In this document: one piece after another, positions 45,000 through 54,793 of the stretch
Layout: every line of letters begins with the position of its first letter
Numbering within the stretch: position 1 is the stretch's first letter
Source: Psilocybe azurescens
Taxonomy: Eukaryota > Basidiomycota > Agaricomycetes > Agaricales > Agrocybaceae
DNA length: 64,000 nt
Direction: 5' to 3'
Assembly: GCA_023853785.1 (NCBI GenBank)
Contig: JAJIRX010000208.1
Coordinates: forward strand, 1 to 64,000
Translations under genes and position numbers: made by a program
Notes under the pieces: generated by a model
What the model was told of the DNA's origin: nothing
The model's database searches: none
What the model saw: only the letters and a program-made list of their open reading frames with translations

Positions 45000-45722
45000 G
45001 GCTCTGTAGGAGCTCATAGGATGTATGGAATAATTCTTAATTTCTTTCCTGCGCACACATATTTCAACAATGATTGTTGAAGACCAAGAACTTCGCGGCT
45101 CTGTTCCTTCCACATTGGAGATATACCCCTCCTCGACTTCTGCCAACCTGTGGGCGTCTTTCGAACTTGGCGTACTCAAGGGTGTTATGCGATCACTCCA
45201 TCCGGTGCCAAAATTCTTGAACACCGAAGTTTATTTTGAATACCGTGTCTATGAAGCAGGCGAGGACTGTATGACTTTCAGTGATGACAATCGTGCTATC
45301 TTGATTTTTCTTCCCGGAGGCCTTTTCGAAGGTAAGATAAACAAGGAGTGCTTCAGGGCGTTCAAAATATACGGCGCACTTAAAGTTCAGGGCGCCGATG
45401 GTAATCTAATAGGACGTAAAAGCGTTACGCAGCAAAAGGAGGCCGTCAGTTCCTGGAAAGCGGATTTCAGGAGCATCAATTACCGCAATTACGAGATTGC
45501 AGGCTCTGAGAGGTGAGGCGGATGGAGCGGAGATACCGATGACGATAAGGCTTTTGAAAGCGATACCACAGATGGCAAACAAAAACGCAAAAGGTTGCCA
45601 ACCTTCACAAGTTTATGAAAAGAACGAAGGATGATTTGAACGGCAAGGATGACTCCGATTCGGACAAGGACAAGGACATTGAAGATCTAGATAGCTTCGG
45701 ATATGAATGCGAAGCTTTCTAA

Positions 45723-46640
45723 CCGAATGCGCGTGAACGTAACCTTTATTTTTCTGTCCTCGTTCAAAATTAAACCAATGCACGAGTTTTAAAGTTCTTG
45801 ATTTCATTCGTTACGACAATAGATTGACAAGACCCAATAATACTTACCAATTGCGAAGTCGACGCCTGGCAGGGAGAATCTAGTCTAGTTCATATGTCCT
45901 CGAGGTGTTTGAGGATGGCAGGTATGATATAAATGAACAAATGAAATCTTATGCAAACTATCAGGGTCAATAGAAAAGGCGATATAAGTAAGCGGCATGC
46001 GCGCCCTGCGGGCGCAGCAGTCTTAAGCGCATAAGCGCCCGGCGGCCATCATTATGCTTTGATAACAACGCGACTCTGATCAAGAGGCTGTGAGCGCTGG
46101 TTCACCAAGAGTAAACCTCACTCGATCACGAATCGCGACACAGCATGTCAGCGTTTTAAGTTCAGATCCACAAATAAAATGCCATAAATGATAAAATACA
46201 TATTACTTTGCTTTTTTGCGGTTCCGCGAGTCTTAGCCCGGGCCGCTATGCTACTTCTGTTACATCCGAACTACAGCCGAGAGAAACTAGGGTAGGGGGT
46301 ATTCTATAGATACCCAAGAGAATGCGATGCGGGGTGGGGAAAGAATCCTACATACTTGGCTCCAGAGAGCCTCTACAACGAATGAAAATAATCAGTCCAA
46401 TAAACCCATCCCGAAAATTGAAGATTAGTGGATAAGGTAGATGATAAGATATGTCGTGGTCTCCATGATACCCGCCGTGGCGTGGATGGCGGGCATGATC
46501 ACATTGTGTGCGGGATGGTGTCCAACGGTGGCGAAGGCAGAATGGCGTTCGATCATATGGCCTGTATAGGTGACGTGAATGGCGGGCGGATTGCGGCAAT
46601 CTCTCTTAGAAGGCAGAAAGATGTCAATCCAGAAGAAAGT
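45723..46640. other. Spacer
   Basis: No gene. A GC-rich palindromic patch (GCGCCCTGCGGGCGC at about 45999-46013, followed by AAGCGCATAAGCGCCC) resembles the patches in the insertion at 41331-45069. Confidence 0.5.
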
Positions 46641-47366
46641 CTACGGCGTTGCGACATTAAGCTCCCAGATATCGGGCCCGCGCAACGTTCCAGAGAGGCC
46701 GGTGAAGCGAGTGTTTCCCATGAGGAGGTCAATTCTCTTGATGCCCTTTTGTTCCTCCTGCAGTCTGTCGACGGCAGTGCGAATTCTCGAACAACGGCGC
46801 CAGTACGCCTCATCAACGTACTTCCTCTCCGGTTCTGGAACATCTCGGTATTCGGATTCATGAATAGCGAGCCGCAACTCCGTGTAAAGCTTGAGCAAGA
46901 CGTCTCTGACAGAGACGAATGAGCCCGGAACTGGTGGTGTTGGGTGTACTTCAATCTCATATTTGATGAGTGGATGGAATATGATGAGAGAGGGCATTGG
47001 AGGTGATGTTGCTGGTTCGGAAAAGGCATGGGAGGGATAGTGCGTCTCTACGCTAGTCAGCGGAAGGGAGAGATCGTGCCAGATAGCAGGCTCCGAGTAG
47101 GGTGTGAATGCAAGCAGGAAGTGAATCTGCATCTGGTTCTGGATCGACGGGGTTGACGCAGCGACTTCTGGGTAAAGATCGAGCTGCTTTGCGTACGGCG
47201 TGCGTGGGTATACTGCTGACTGGCGCCCTTCATCGTCTGGTGGAGGTGTCAAAAGCTCTGGTGATGACGAGGAAGGGAGGGAAGAGTAAGAAAACGATGG
47301 CGAAGGGGTAGCACGGCCAGGCTCATAAGTTATGTTTGTTGATGCAAAGTGGACGCGTTTCGACAT
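46641..47366 (-). CDS. DUF6699 domain protein
   Basis: A single uninterrupted exon of 241 codons. The N-terminal 70 residues are Ser/Pro-rich and disordered. The rest follows the DUF6699 pattern: IHFLLAF...AIWHDLSLPL (the family has a short W-D motif here), a MPSLIIFHPLIKYEIEVHP strand pair, then GSFVSVRDVLLKLYTELRLA, EAYWRRCSRIRT, GIKRIDLLMGNTRFTGLS and GPDIWEL at the end. The family is common in Agaricomycetes and its function is unknown. The start at 47366 (MSKRVHFAST) is the only good candidate and carries the frequent KRVHF lead-in. Confidence 0.85.
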   Translation of the reverse strand: MSKRVHFASTNITYEPGRATPSPSFSYSSLPSSSSPELLTPPPDDEGRQSAVYPRTPYAKQLDLYPEVAASTPSIQNQMQIHFLLAFTPYSEPAIWHDLSLPLTSVETHYPSHAFSEPATSPPMPSLIIFHPLIKYEIEVHPTPPVPGSFVSVRDVLLKLYTELRLAIHESEYRDVPEPERKYVDEAYWRRCSRIRTAVDRLQEEQKGIKRIDLLMGNTRFTGLSGTLRGPDIWELNVATP

Positions 47367-49968
47367 TGTAGAGGCGGACGGTGGGGATAGTGAGAAGGAA
47401 AGCTGGTCTAGGGTTTAGTACATATATATGGTAACCGATGAGTTTTCAACGGATTCCACGCGTAACAAAATGACACCTAATGGGGATACCGAAATCGCCG
47501 GTCCCTTGATGGCTTCACCGGGCAGTGTCCAGTAGATTAACACAACACTATGTCGAGCGGCCAATGACGATTCTTGACTTGCAAAACTTTCGGGGAATAA
47601 TTCAAGCCACCCTGTAAGTCCGGAGGAACGAAGGGAAAAAACCAATAACAATATTCCCAGAATTTATTGCCTTCAAAAAGTTGCCCTAACTTGCTCGGCG
47701 GCGTGGAATGGCAGTCGAGACGAGGTGAGTGTCATCAGAGAGATGAGTAAATATAAGGGGAGATTGGCATATCAACAGTCAACGTTTCAGCTATGAACAG
47801 ACTATAGGTGAGTAGTAGTTTACGTAATATCCACGAATAAAACTCACCCGTTGTCTTCACCAGCGAAGATAGTCTGCAGCACATGCCGCGCTCGAAGCCA
47901 CATAACTCCCACAGGTGCGGCAGCAATTGATTTTCAGCGAGTAGTCTTGCTGAGGCCTTGAGAAAGAGAAAGAGAAAGTAAGATACTTAGCAACTTTCAC
48001 AAATACGGTCAGACATTCATCGCATATTTATAAAAATTCGGCTTGCACAGAACGTCAGATGCAAGAGAAAGGATACATCGATCCGACTGAGCATCAGTAT
48101 CATACTGAACGAAAACGCAAGGAAGACCGAGCCACCCCAGAGCATCGAACAAAGGAAGGATGTCGGCCGGATAACTGGGTCGCAATGGTATGATACCGCA
48201 GATAATGCGAAATTTGATTGCTTACATTGTTAACAAAGACAATAGCAGTTTGCCCAGCGCCGTCTAGCCTCGGATCGCCTTTTTGCGCCGCTTGAAACAT
48301 CCATAACGGTTGTTACATGTATAACTCCTGTAGAACGTCGGCGATTACCGTGTTCAGCTTTCCGGGGTGTCCATAGGGTGGGTTTTGGGGTAGAAAAGGC
48401 CTAAGAAATGTTCAGAGAAAGGGATACCTACGACAGTTTAGTATAGTGAATACTGGTAGTCAAGGATAGAGAAGAAGAATCGCTTATGGGCGTTATCGTG
48501 ATGGGGGTGCCTCGAGGCATTAGAATGAGGTGAATGTGGTTCATTTTGCATCACGTGCATCGCTGTGAGCGTGCGTCGGAGTTGAGCGTCTCATTTCCCA
48601 TTGGTATCACAGTCTATCACAGTCCACAACCGCAACCAATTGCTCTGAGGTTAGGGTACAGGTTTCGCTACTCATTTAGGGCAACTGTTTCTGCAGGATA
48701 CGAGACTTGATTCTGTTGGACATTGTTGGGAAATTACATTGACGCTGGTGAGGACACACAGTTGACACAGTTCAAACTTCGAACTAGTTGACAAGATTAA
48801 AACAGCGAAAAGCAATGTGATAACATTACTTTAAGACTAAATCTGGAGTGACTTGGTAGTAGGTTCATCTGCTTATAACTTTCACATTGACTTGTTCATA
48901 CATGATAGCGCTGATCTAGTGACATTGCCTAATGAGCACAGCAACAACTTTGGCAATTAATTCACTCAGCGCTGGTGGATCTAAATGATTCCGTTAAAGC
49001 AGCTTTATAGCAAGCTTGAAGAGTTTACTGTTTCTAATTTCAAGGCAACAACCCGGGTATGAAAGCTACTTGTTTCCATCAAGAAATTCCCAGTCAAATA
49101 CATCGTTTCTCTTTGTAAGCCGGTACACCAAACGGATGTTTAGACCATTATCTCATGTCATCTTGCTCGTGGATACACCGAGTGGTGCTGGCCCATGTCT
49201 TGGCGGCGCTTGCTATTGGGCCGTGTGCAAGGCTCTCTCTGTTGCCACCGACGCCGAGACAGCGGGGGAACAATCCCACCCGTACGCTTTGCGGAATATG
49301 TAGTGTATGAGAGTCTGAGCCTTATGGTTGATTAGAAATCAGATCAAGACCGGCTCTGTACGCTCGTAGATGCAAAACTACGAAAAAAAAAAAATTACGT
49401 AGGCATCTACAACCATTTAAGGACCATCGCTCTGAAACGGCACCCTCAATCTCTGGTGAGCTCATAGGTGATCACCGTCATCCAATAGTGTTTATCTCAT
49501 CTCAAGACATATATAGCTTTCATAAAAGCTGATAACGTGCGTTAGTCTTTTACTCGTTTTCAAGATGCTGCCTGGAGGAGACCTCGAGACGCGTGTATTT
49601 TTAACTTTGAACGTATTTTTAGAATGAAGTACTTCAAGACGCGCTTTTACTCCAACCTGGCATTCGAAGCTTTGAAAACGCGATGGTAGCACAAAAAGAT
49701 GCGTTGTCAAATGACCATCGGCACGAGGTATGCTCGTAAAGGATGTTTTTTCTCTTTACTTTTCACGACACTGTACGTATCGCGGCTCCTGGACGGTCCG
49801 CTAATTCTCCGAAGGAAGACTTCTGAATGCCAGCAGCTCTACGTTATTAAGAAGCAACATGGGCCCTGAGCAAGGCGATAACGCCTCGAGTTATCTCTTC
49901 ATTCGCCACCGTCAGTCCCTGAGTTTACCTCAAGGAGATCTCTGATATCTCGAACCATACGTGCGATA
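47367..49968. other. Gene-poor region
   Basis: About 2.6 kb with no supported gene. Scattered short frames have no motifs and no compatible exons. A short GAGAAAGAGAAAGAGAAAG tract occurs near 47960. The last part contains the promoter of the mannanase gene. Confidence 0.5.
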
Positions 49969-52366
49969 ATGAAACTTTTTCTGGCCTTCTGCACTCTTCT
50001 GTCAGGGATTGCCAGCACAGCAGCGGCAGGGCAGAGCACCGTCTCCCCTTCCGAAAGGATTTGCCACGCAAAAAATGGGAAGTTTGAAGTAGATGGCAAA
50101 CCCTTGGTGATTCTACGAACCTCCTCAACGGTTAATTTGCGTTGCTGATCACATAATTTTATTCTTCTAGGCATTTGTAGGCGCTAATTCATATGTCAGT
50201 CAAACTTGCCTACTAATACACTTTCTGCAACATTTTAACATTTGATATGGCTATGTAAATAGTGGCTACCCCTTTGACATCCCAAGACGATGTTCGCGCC
50301 ACTTTCAAGGAGATGCAGAGTGCAGGCGTCAAAGTTCTTCGTACATGGGTAAGTCATCTACACTGATCCCTGAATGCCCCGAGGCAGAAATATTTGTACA
50401 CCAGGGTTTCAACGCAATTAACGGCTCAGAGTTAGCGGGAGCTAAGGAATCTGGTTTAACTTACTATCAAGTATGTTAGTTTCTTCGGGCCTCTTCCCCA
50501 CCAGAAAGCTGTCTACTTACTAAATATCTACTAGGTATGGAACTCTGACACATGGGAGCTCAATGACGGACCTCAAGGCCTGGAAAGATTGGACTTTGTT
50601 GTCAAGACGGCTGGGGACTTTGGAATCAAGATCATCCTCGCTTTCACGAATAACTGGTAATTTTTAGAACACTTTCTTTAGGGTGGGGTACGGAGTAAGC
50701 TCTCGATCTAACCAACGAAGCTACACACATTTTTACTTAAGAGTACTATAGGGATCTGAACTTTACATCAACTGGATAGCAGGCGCTGGTAACACTCACG
50801 ACGTCTTCTACACCAACCCCAAGATCGTCGCTTCTTTCCGTCCGTATCTTCAACACAATCTGAGTGTCTTTTCATTTTCATTGACCAAGAATCATATTAT
50901 CATATTTAGAACGCTACGTCACCACCATTGTAAACCGATATAAATCCTCTCCCAACATCTTCGCGTGGGAGATGATGAACGAAGCACGATGCTTAGGGGA
51001 CCTCTCCGCCGGTCCGAATTGCGTCCCGGGCACGGAGCTTCTAACGAAGTGGTACAAGCAGCAATCGGACTTTGTCCGGTCCCTGTAAGTCGTGTTTGGT
51101 CTTCTACACAGCATCCTCTTTCAGTAAGATGAATTAACTGATGTCGTTAAAATAGAGACCCCTTCCATATGATCACAACGGGAGGCGAAGGCCATTTCTT
51201 CAAGAAGAACCAGAATATTGGATTTTGGTTCGACGGGCAGTTCGTCTCGGATTACAACTTCAACGGGCAAGGTAAGCAAGGCCAAAGCCTCTTTGGCCAT
51301 CTCACACCCGAGGAGAGAGTGATGGAACCATGACTTATGTTGTTTACTGGCAGCCGGCGAGGACTTTGACGAGGAGCTATTCCTTGATAACATCGATTTT
51401 GGCACGTATCATTTGTACCCACAGACTTGGTGAGCTAGTCAATTTGCACTTGATAAGATCCACGTGGCTCAAACTCTCATAAATAGGTACCCGCAACTGG
51501 TAAGATGAACTTATTAATTAAATATAAAATTAGGCTGACTTTACGTATCGCGGCGCAGGATATTGCAGGGTCGAACTTCAGCGTCAAAGACTGGGGACTC
51601 ATGTGGATCCAGATGCACGCAGATTGTACGCCGCTCTGGAATCTATATACTGCGTTGTGCAAATTACGTGCTCACATCTGCCAATTTATTCATTAGCCGC
51701 CAAAAAGGCAAACAAGCCTGTCATACTTGAAGAATTTGGATTGAATGGGATCCGTATGTCATAATTCTTGCCTCGTTCCTTGTTTTCTCTGACTTACTGC
51801 AAACGGACGGCAGAAAATAAGTCGGATATATACCCTGCATGGGTCGATCTAGCGCTGAAAACACAACATGCGTGAGTTTTTACATAAATTCATTCTGTAC
51901 TACGGCTGAGTGGTCTCTTTAATTCTCGTAGCGGGTATGCAGAGTCTCTTAACTCAAAGATGATCTTTCGTGCTAAATAAAATATTGACAACTCAAAGAA
52001 TCATGCCCTGGCAATTCGGGATGCTTGGTTTGAAAGAAGACAACGGGAACCGACTCATCAAATATGCAGATGCTCTCATAAATGGCGTATGTGCTTTTCG
52101 TCTTCTACCTCTTTCACATATCTTACATAAAATTCCCTCGTTGCTTGGCTTGGTAGGCATCTCCCAATGACGGTAAGCATTTATTGAGCTTGATGACAAA
52201 TTTCTGTCACTCACTAAATATTATGCAGGCTTGGCCATATACCACAATCAAACTTCCGTGTGGGACATATTCACGTGCGTGCATGTTTACGAAATGTCGT
52301 TAGAAGGTCTTTAACTTGAATCGTCATAGAAATGCGGCAAAAATCCAAGCCAGTCGCTCGGGATAA
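49969..52366 (+). CDS. Secreted GH5 endo-beta-1,4-mannanase (GH5_7 type)
   Basis: Signal peptide MKLFLAFCTLLSGIASTAAA, then a GH5 domain in about 18-19 short exons ending at TAA 52364-52366. Family landmarks: FVGANSYW, GVKVLRTWGFNAIN, FTNNWVGYGG, the acid/base Glu in FAWEMMNEARC, TTGGE, TYHLYPQTW, the nucleophile Glu in PVILEEFGLNG, IMPWQFG and YADALINGASPNDG. No cellulose-binding module is seen. The enzyme cleaves mannan in plant cell walls outside the cell. Exon 3 (50263-50348) holds an in-frame stop that one more base in the CCCCTTT run (50269-50275) would remove, giving WLPLLTSQDD. Two exons are only 13 bases long (50682-50694, 51487-51499). Confidence 0.88.
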
Positions 52367-53696
52367 AATCTTCAGCCTAAGGAGAGAAATTATGAAATTT
52401 CTAGGGTTATTTTAACACTCTATGCCCTGCTGTATATTACCAGAAGCGTTGCTGCTTAACCACACATGGTAATAAAACTACGTTTAACAGCGCTGTTGGA
52501 GCACTTAACGCATTTTCATCGTTAACAACAAGTAAGCCGCAGCAAGCCATCCATCATGCCTACTAGTCAGCCACACTGATCTGCTAGTGAGATCTTTCAG
52601 CTGATGTAGGGTTTTTAGTGAACCAGAAGCAAAGTCAGCTTTGCAGAAAAGGGGATGGCAGTGGTGATCAGATGCCGAAGAATGGACGAACACGGAAGTT
52701 CTATCAGTGATCACAGATCACATACCCCAAGGGAGTCTTCCTATTCCGGTAATGTGGCGCATCTCCAATTCCAAAGTAGACGGTACGATTGGGGTTACGG
52801 GAAGGGCTTCAATTCATACTTTTGCATTCACAGTTGACGCCTGAATCTGAGAAACCTGAGTCCGATTGATAGTGGGGTTGAATAACACAGTATCAATTAT
52901 GATGCGTTGTTCATGTCGTGCGAACAACATATCTATTACCCTTCCTCATTAGGCTTGCATAACTTTAATTTTCCCCTATCAACCCCATCAGACCCCATCA
53001 TACTAACTCGGCTCACCGGCTCATAGGCGCCTGCTATGGCTTCTTCAATAACGTTCTCCGTTCCAAAAATAAAGTACGAATGTTCTCTGCAGACGCAAAA
53101 GCACTACAATGGTCTGAAGAAGTAGCGACGAAGCAGGGGCTGTGACAGTTTATGCAATGGATTGGAGCCATGATAAAGATTCACAATATAGTAGTGGGAG
53201 AGCAGTAGATAGTAGTCCACGCCTTATAGTCAAAAATATCGTTCACCGCCCCATGTCCCAACGGTCTGGCGTCCACAGACAGCTCCAATGCGAGTTCTTT
53301 CGGTTTCTGCCGTCTCTTCTGAGTAATGGAACCTGCCTTAGCATAAGGCAGACCAATTATAAACAGTTAGAGTGACCCCAGATTCTGCCCCTTGTCGCAT
53401 CGAGTAGTTCATCGTCATTGACTGATAGTACTACAGGTGTCTAAAGTAAGAAAATCACAGGAGAATACGCACTTCTGGTATAGAAACAGTTCACCGAGCG
53501 TGATGGAACCATTATTGTGCTTTATTTACACTGAACCTTGCATTACAACCTGAATGTTTGGAGCTGCGGTTTACGAGGAAGCGAATTTCGATGTATTTAC
53601 GAGTCCTGAAGTGGACTTATCTTGCTTGCACGTTTATTTGAGCTGAGCTTCACGCGGACTCCGGTGATCTTGTGTAAAAATTTGATACTCGAAAGA
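52367..53696. other. Spacer
   Basis: About 1.3 kb without a supported gene between the mannanase and the small secreted protein. It contains the upstream region of the latter. Confidence 0.55.
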
Positions 53697-53704
53697 TATA
53701 AAAG
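53697..53704 (+). promoter_or_regulatory. TATA box (TATAAAAG) of the small secreted protein gene
   Basis: A clear TATAAAAG lies 140 bases upstream of the ATG at 53837, giving a leader of roughly 100 bases. It is one of the few textbook TATA boxes in the window, which fits a strongly induced gene. Confidence 0.6.
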
Positions 53705-53836
53705 ACGCTGACTGTACGCCCAAACTCCCCAGTTCAGACATCGTTTACTACACTGTAAGCAACACCTACCTGCCATCACCACCACACAGTTACTCACAGC
53801 CCACTCCAACAGACCGAACAACAATCGCAACCAACA

Positions 53837-54082
53837 ATGAGATTCTTCATCCTAGCAGCTCTCTTTGCCGCTGTTGCTTTCGCTTCTCCCGCAGAGGACA
53901 CCAATGCCGTCAAAGAGCCCCTCGGTAACCCCCATGCTACTGGAATCGGTTGGTGCCACTGGGAACCACTCTGCTCTGGGACCTGCCCGGAGGGATACTT
54001 TGAAGTCGACCGCAACCGATGCGGCGATCTTCTCCTTCCGTGCTGCGAGGTAGGAACCAGGGCTTTCTGCTGCCTGGGATGA
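53837..54082 (+). CDS. Small secreted cysteine-rich protein
   Basis: A single exon of 81 codons. The N-terminus MRFFILAALFAAVAFA is a signal peptide with likely cleavage before SPAEDT. A short acidic pro-like stretch follows (about 18-35), then a compact domain with eight cysteines in the pattern C-x5-C-x3-C-x11-C-x6-CC-x7-CC. Such spacing suggests four disulfides in a secreted mini-protein. Fungal proteins of this size and kind include effectors and antimicrobial peptides, but I cannot assign a family. It lies downstream of a secreted mannanase in the same orientation. The ACAACA-ATG start context and the TATA box upstream support the start. Confidence 0.75.
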   Translation: MRFFILAALFAAVAFASPAEDTNAVKEPLGNPHATGIGWCHWEPLCSGTCPEGYFEVDRNRCGDLLLPCCEVGTRAFCCLG

Positions 54083-54793
54083 GAAGATTAGCCTGGTAGG
54101 TCCATTATTTTATGTGGATTTGGAAAGGTTGTGCTTGACGACTCACGAGCAACTTAATCTGACCAGCTAATAAAACTCGCGAGAAAGAAAGAAAGAATCT
54201 TGCTTCGAGTATAAAACAAATAATGCGAAATTTAAATTTAAATTGAATTGAATTGGCAGAAAACCCAGCGGAGAGAAAAAAAATTGAACTCTCAAGTTCG
54301 TTTTTTGTTACAGATTGAGCTAGATTAAGCTAGAACAGGGTGATAAAAACAGAGACTCAAGACATTACTGCTTGGTCGCAGAACATACTATTACGAAGCT
54401 GACTCTAGCCAGATATGTCTGTCTTCCAATTTGACCGATGATCAGCTTATAGGCGCCTGTCGTGACTCCAACATTCAATGGCCATCCTGCTTTCCGAAAT
54501 AGCACATGAACGTTGGAAATGGGAACTGGGATGAATTAGCAAGATATAAATGACAATTTACACGATACAACGCCCTCCAAAAACATCAATAACAATATAC
54601 ACATACAACAAAGCCTTAATTTAATGGCTTATAATCTACTCATCTACCCCAGCCAGCAGCAGTGCAACGTATGTAGCAGCATCTACAATACAGTGCCTTC
54701 AACAAACCAGCAGTTTAGCTCGCGCCACTCCAACGAACCACTAAAAACCCAAACTCTCTCAAAAAATACAAGCAACCACATCAATCCGAAAAC
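54083..54793. other. Convergent spacer
   Basis: The 3' flanks of the small secreted protein gene (plus) and of the large minus-strand gene. A plus-strand frame at 54624-54923 is a by-product of the repetitive end of the minus-strand gene. Confidence 0.5.

Larger units (their letters stand above)
41331..45069. mobile_element. 3.7-kb AT-rich insertion with 10-bp target duplication
   Basis: ATGATTGTTG stands at 41321-41330 and again at 45070-45079. Removing the intervening 3739 bases plus one copy restores the reading frame and the alignment with the intact family member. The inserted DNA has no coding potential, is very AT-rich and almost free of CpG apart from two GC-rich palindromic patches. 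It consists of two diverged direct copies of a 1.5-1.7-kb unit. I find no terminal inverted repeats or LTRs. A 9-11-bp duplication is typical of Mutator-like elements, so a non-autonomous element mobilised by such a transposase is my best guess. Confidence 0.75.
40458..45722 (+). pseudogene. Third copy of the H3-motif family, split by a 3.7-kb insertion
   Basis: The 5' part (40458-41330) has MSYFDSDSE, IYAEFEGPCHPRTDAAELHR, SAQLIHYGLKPLKTK, a Glu/Lys-rich coiled coil (EEQEAQRKIQSKRDEEARLE), a decayed motif region (TTKMTAKGNAKPPR) and the helical block (SLSVDQARSLLAVLLEKIP). The 3' part (45070-45722) has IYPSSTSANLWASFELG, DDNRAILIFLPGGLFEGK and an acidic end. Across the insertion the frame continues exactly, from EAPMIV to EDQELRG. 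Single-base gaps in the G run 40518-40521, the G run 40787-40789 and the A run 41212-41216 also break the frame, and a TGA interrupts it near 45514. The distal half is open as a 148-codon frame from the ATG at 45070. Confidence 0.75.

Noticed and set aside
41331..45069. Mitochondrial DNA insertion (NUMT), suggested by AT-richness with GC palindromes
   Set aside because: No mitochondrial coding sequence or tRNA is seen, and the 10-bp duplication plus internal direct copies fit a mobile element better. A search against the mitochondrial genome would settle it.
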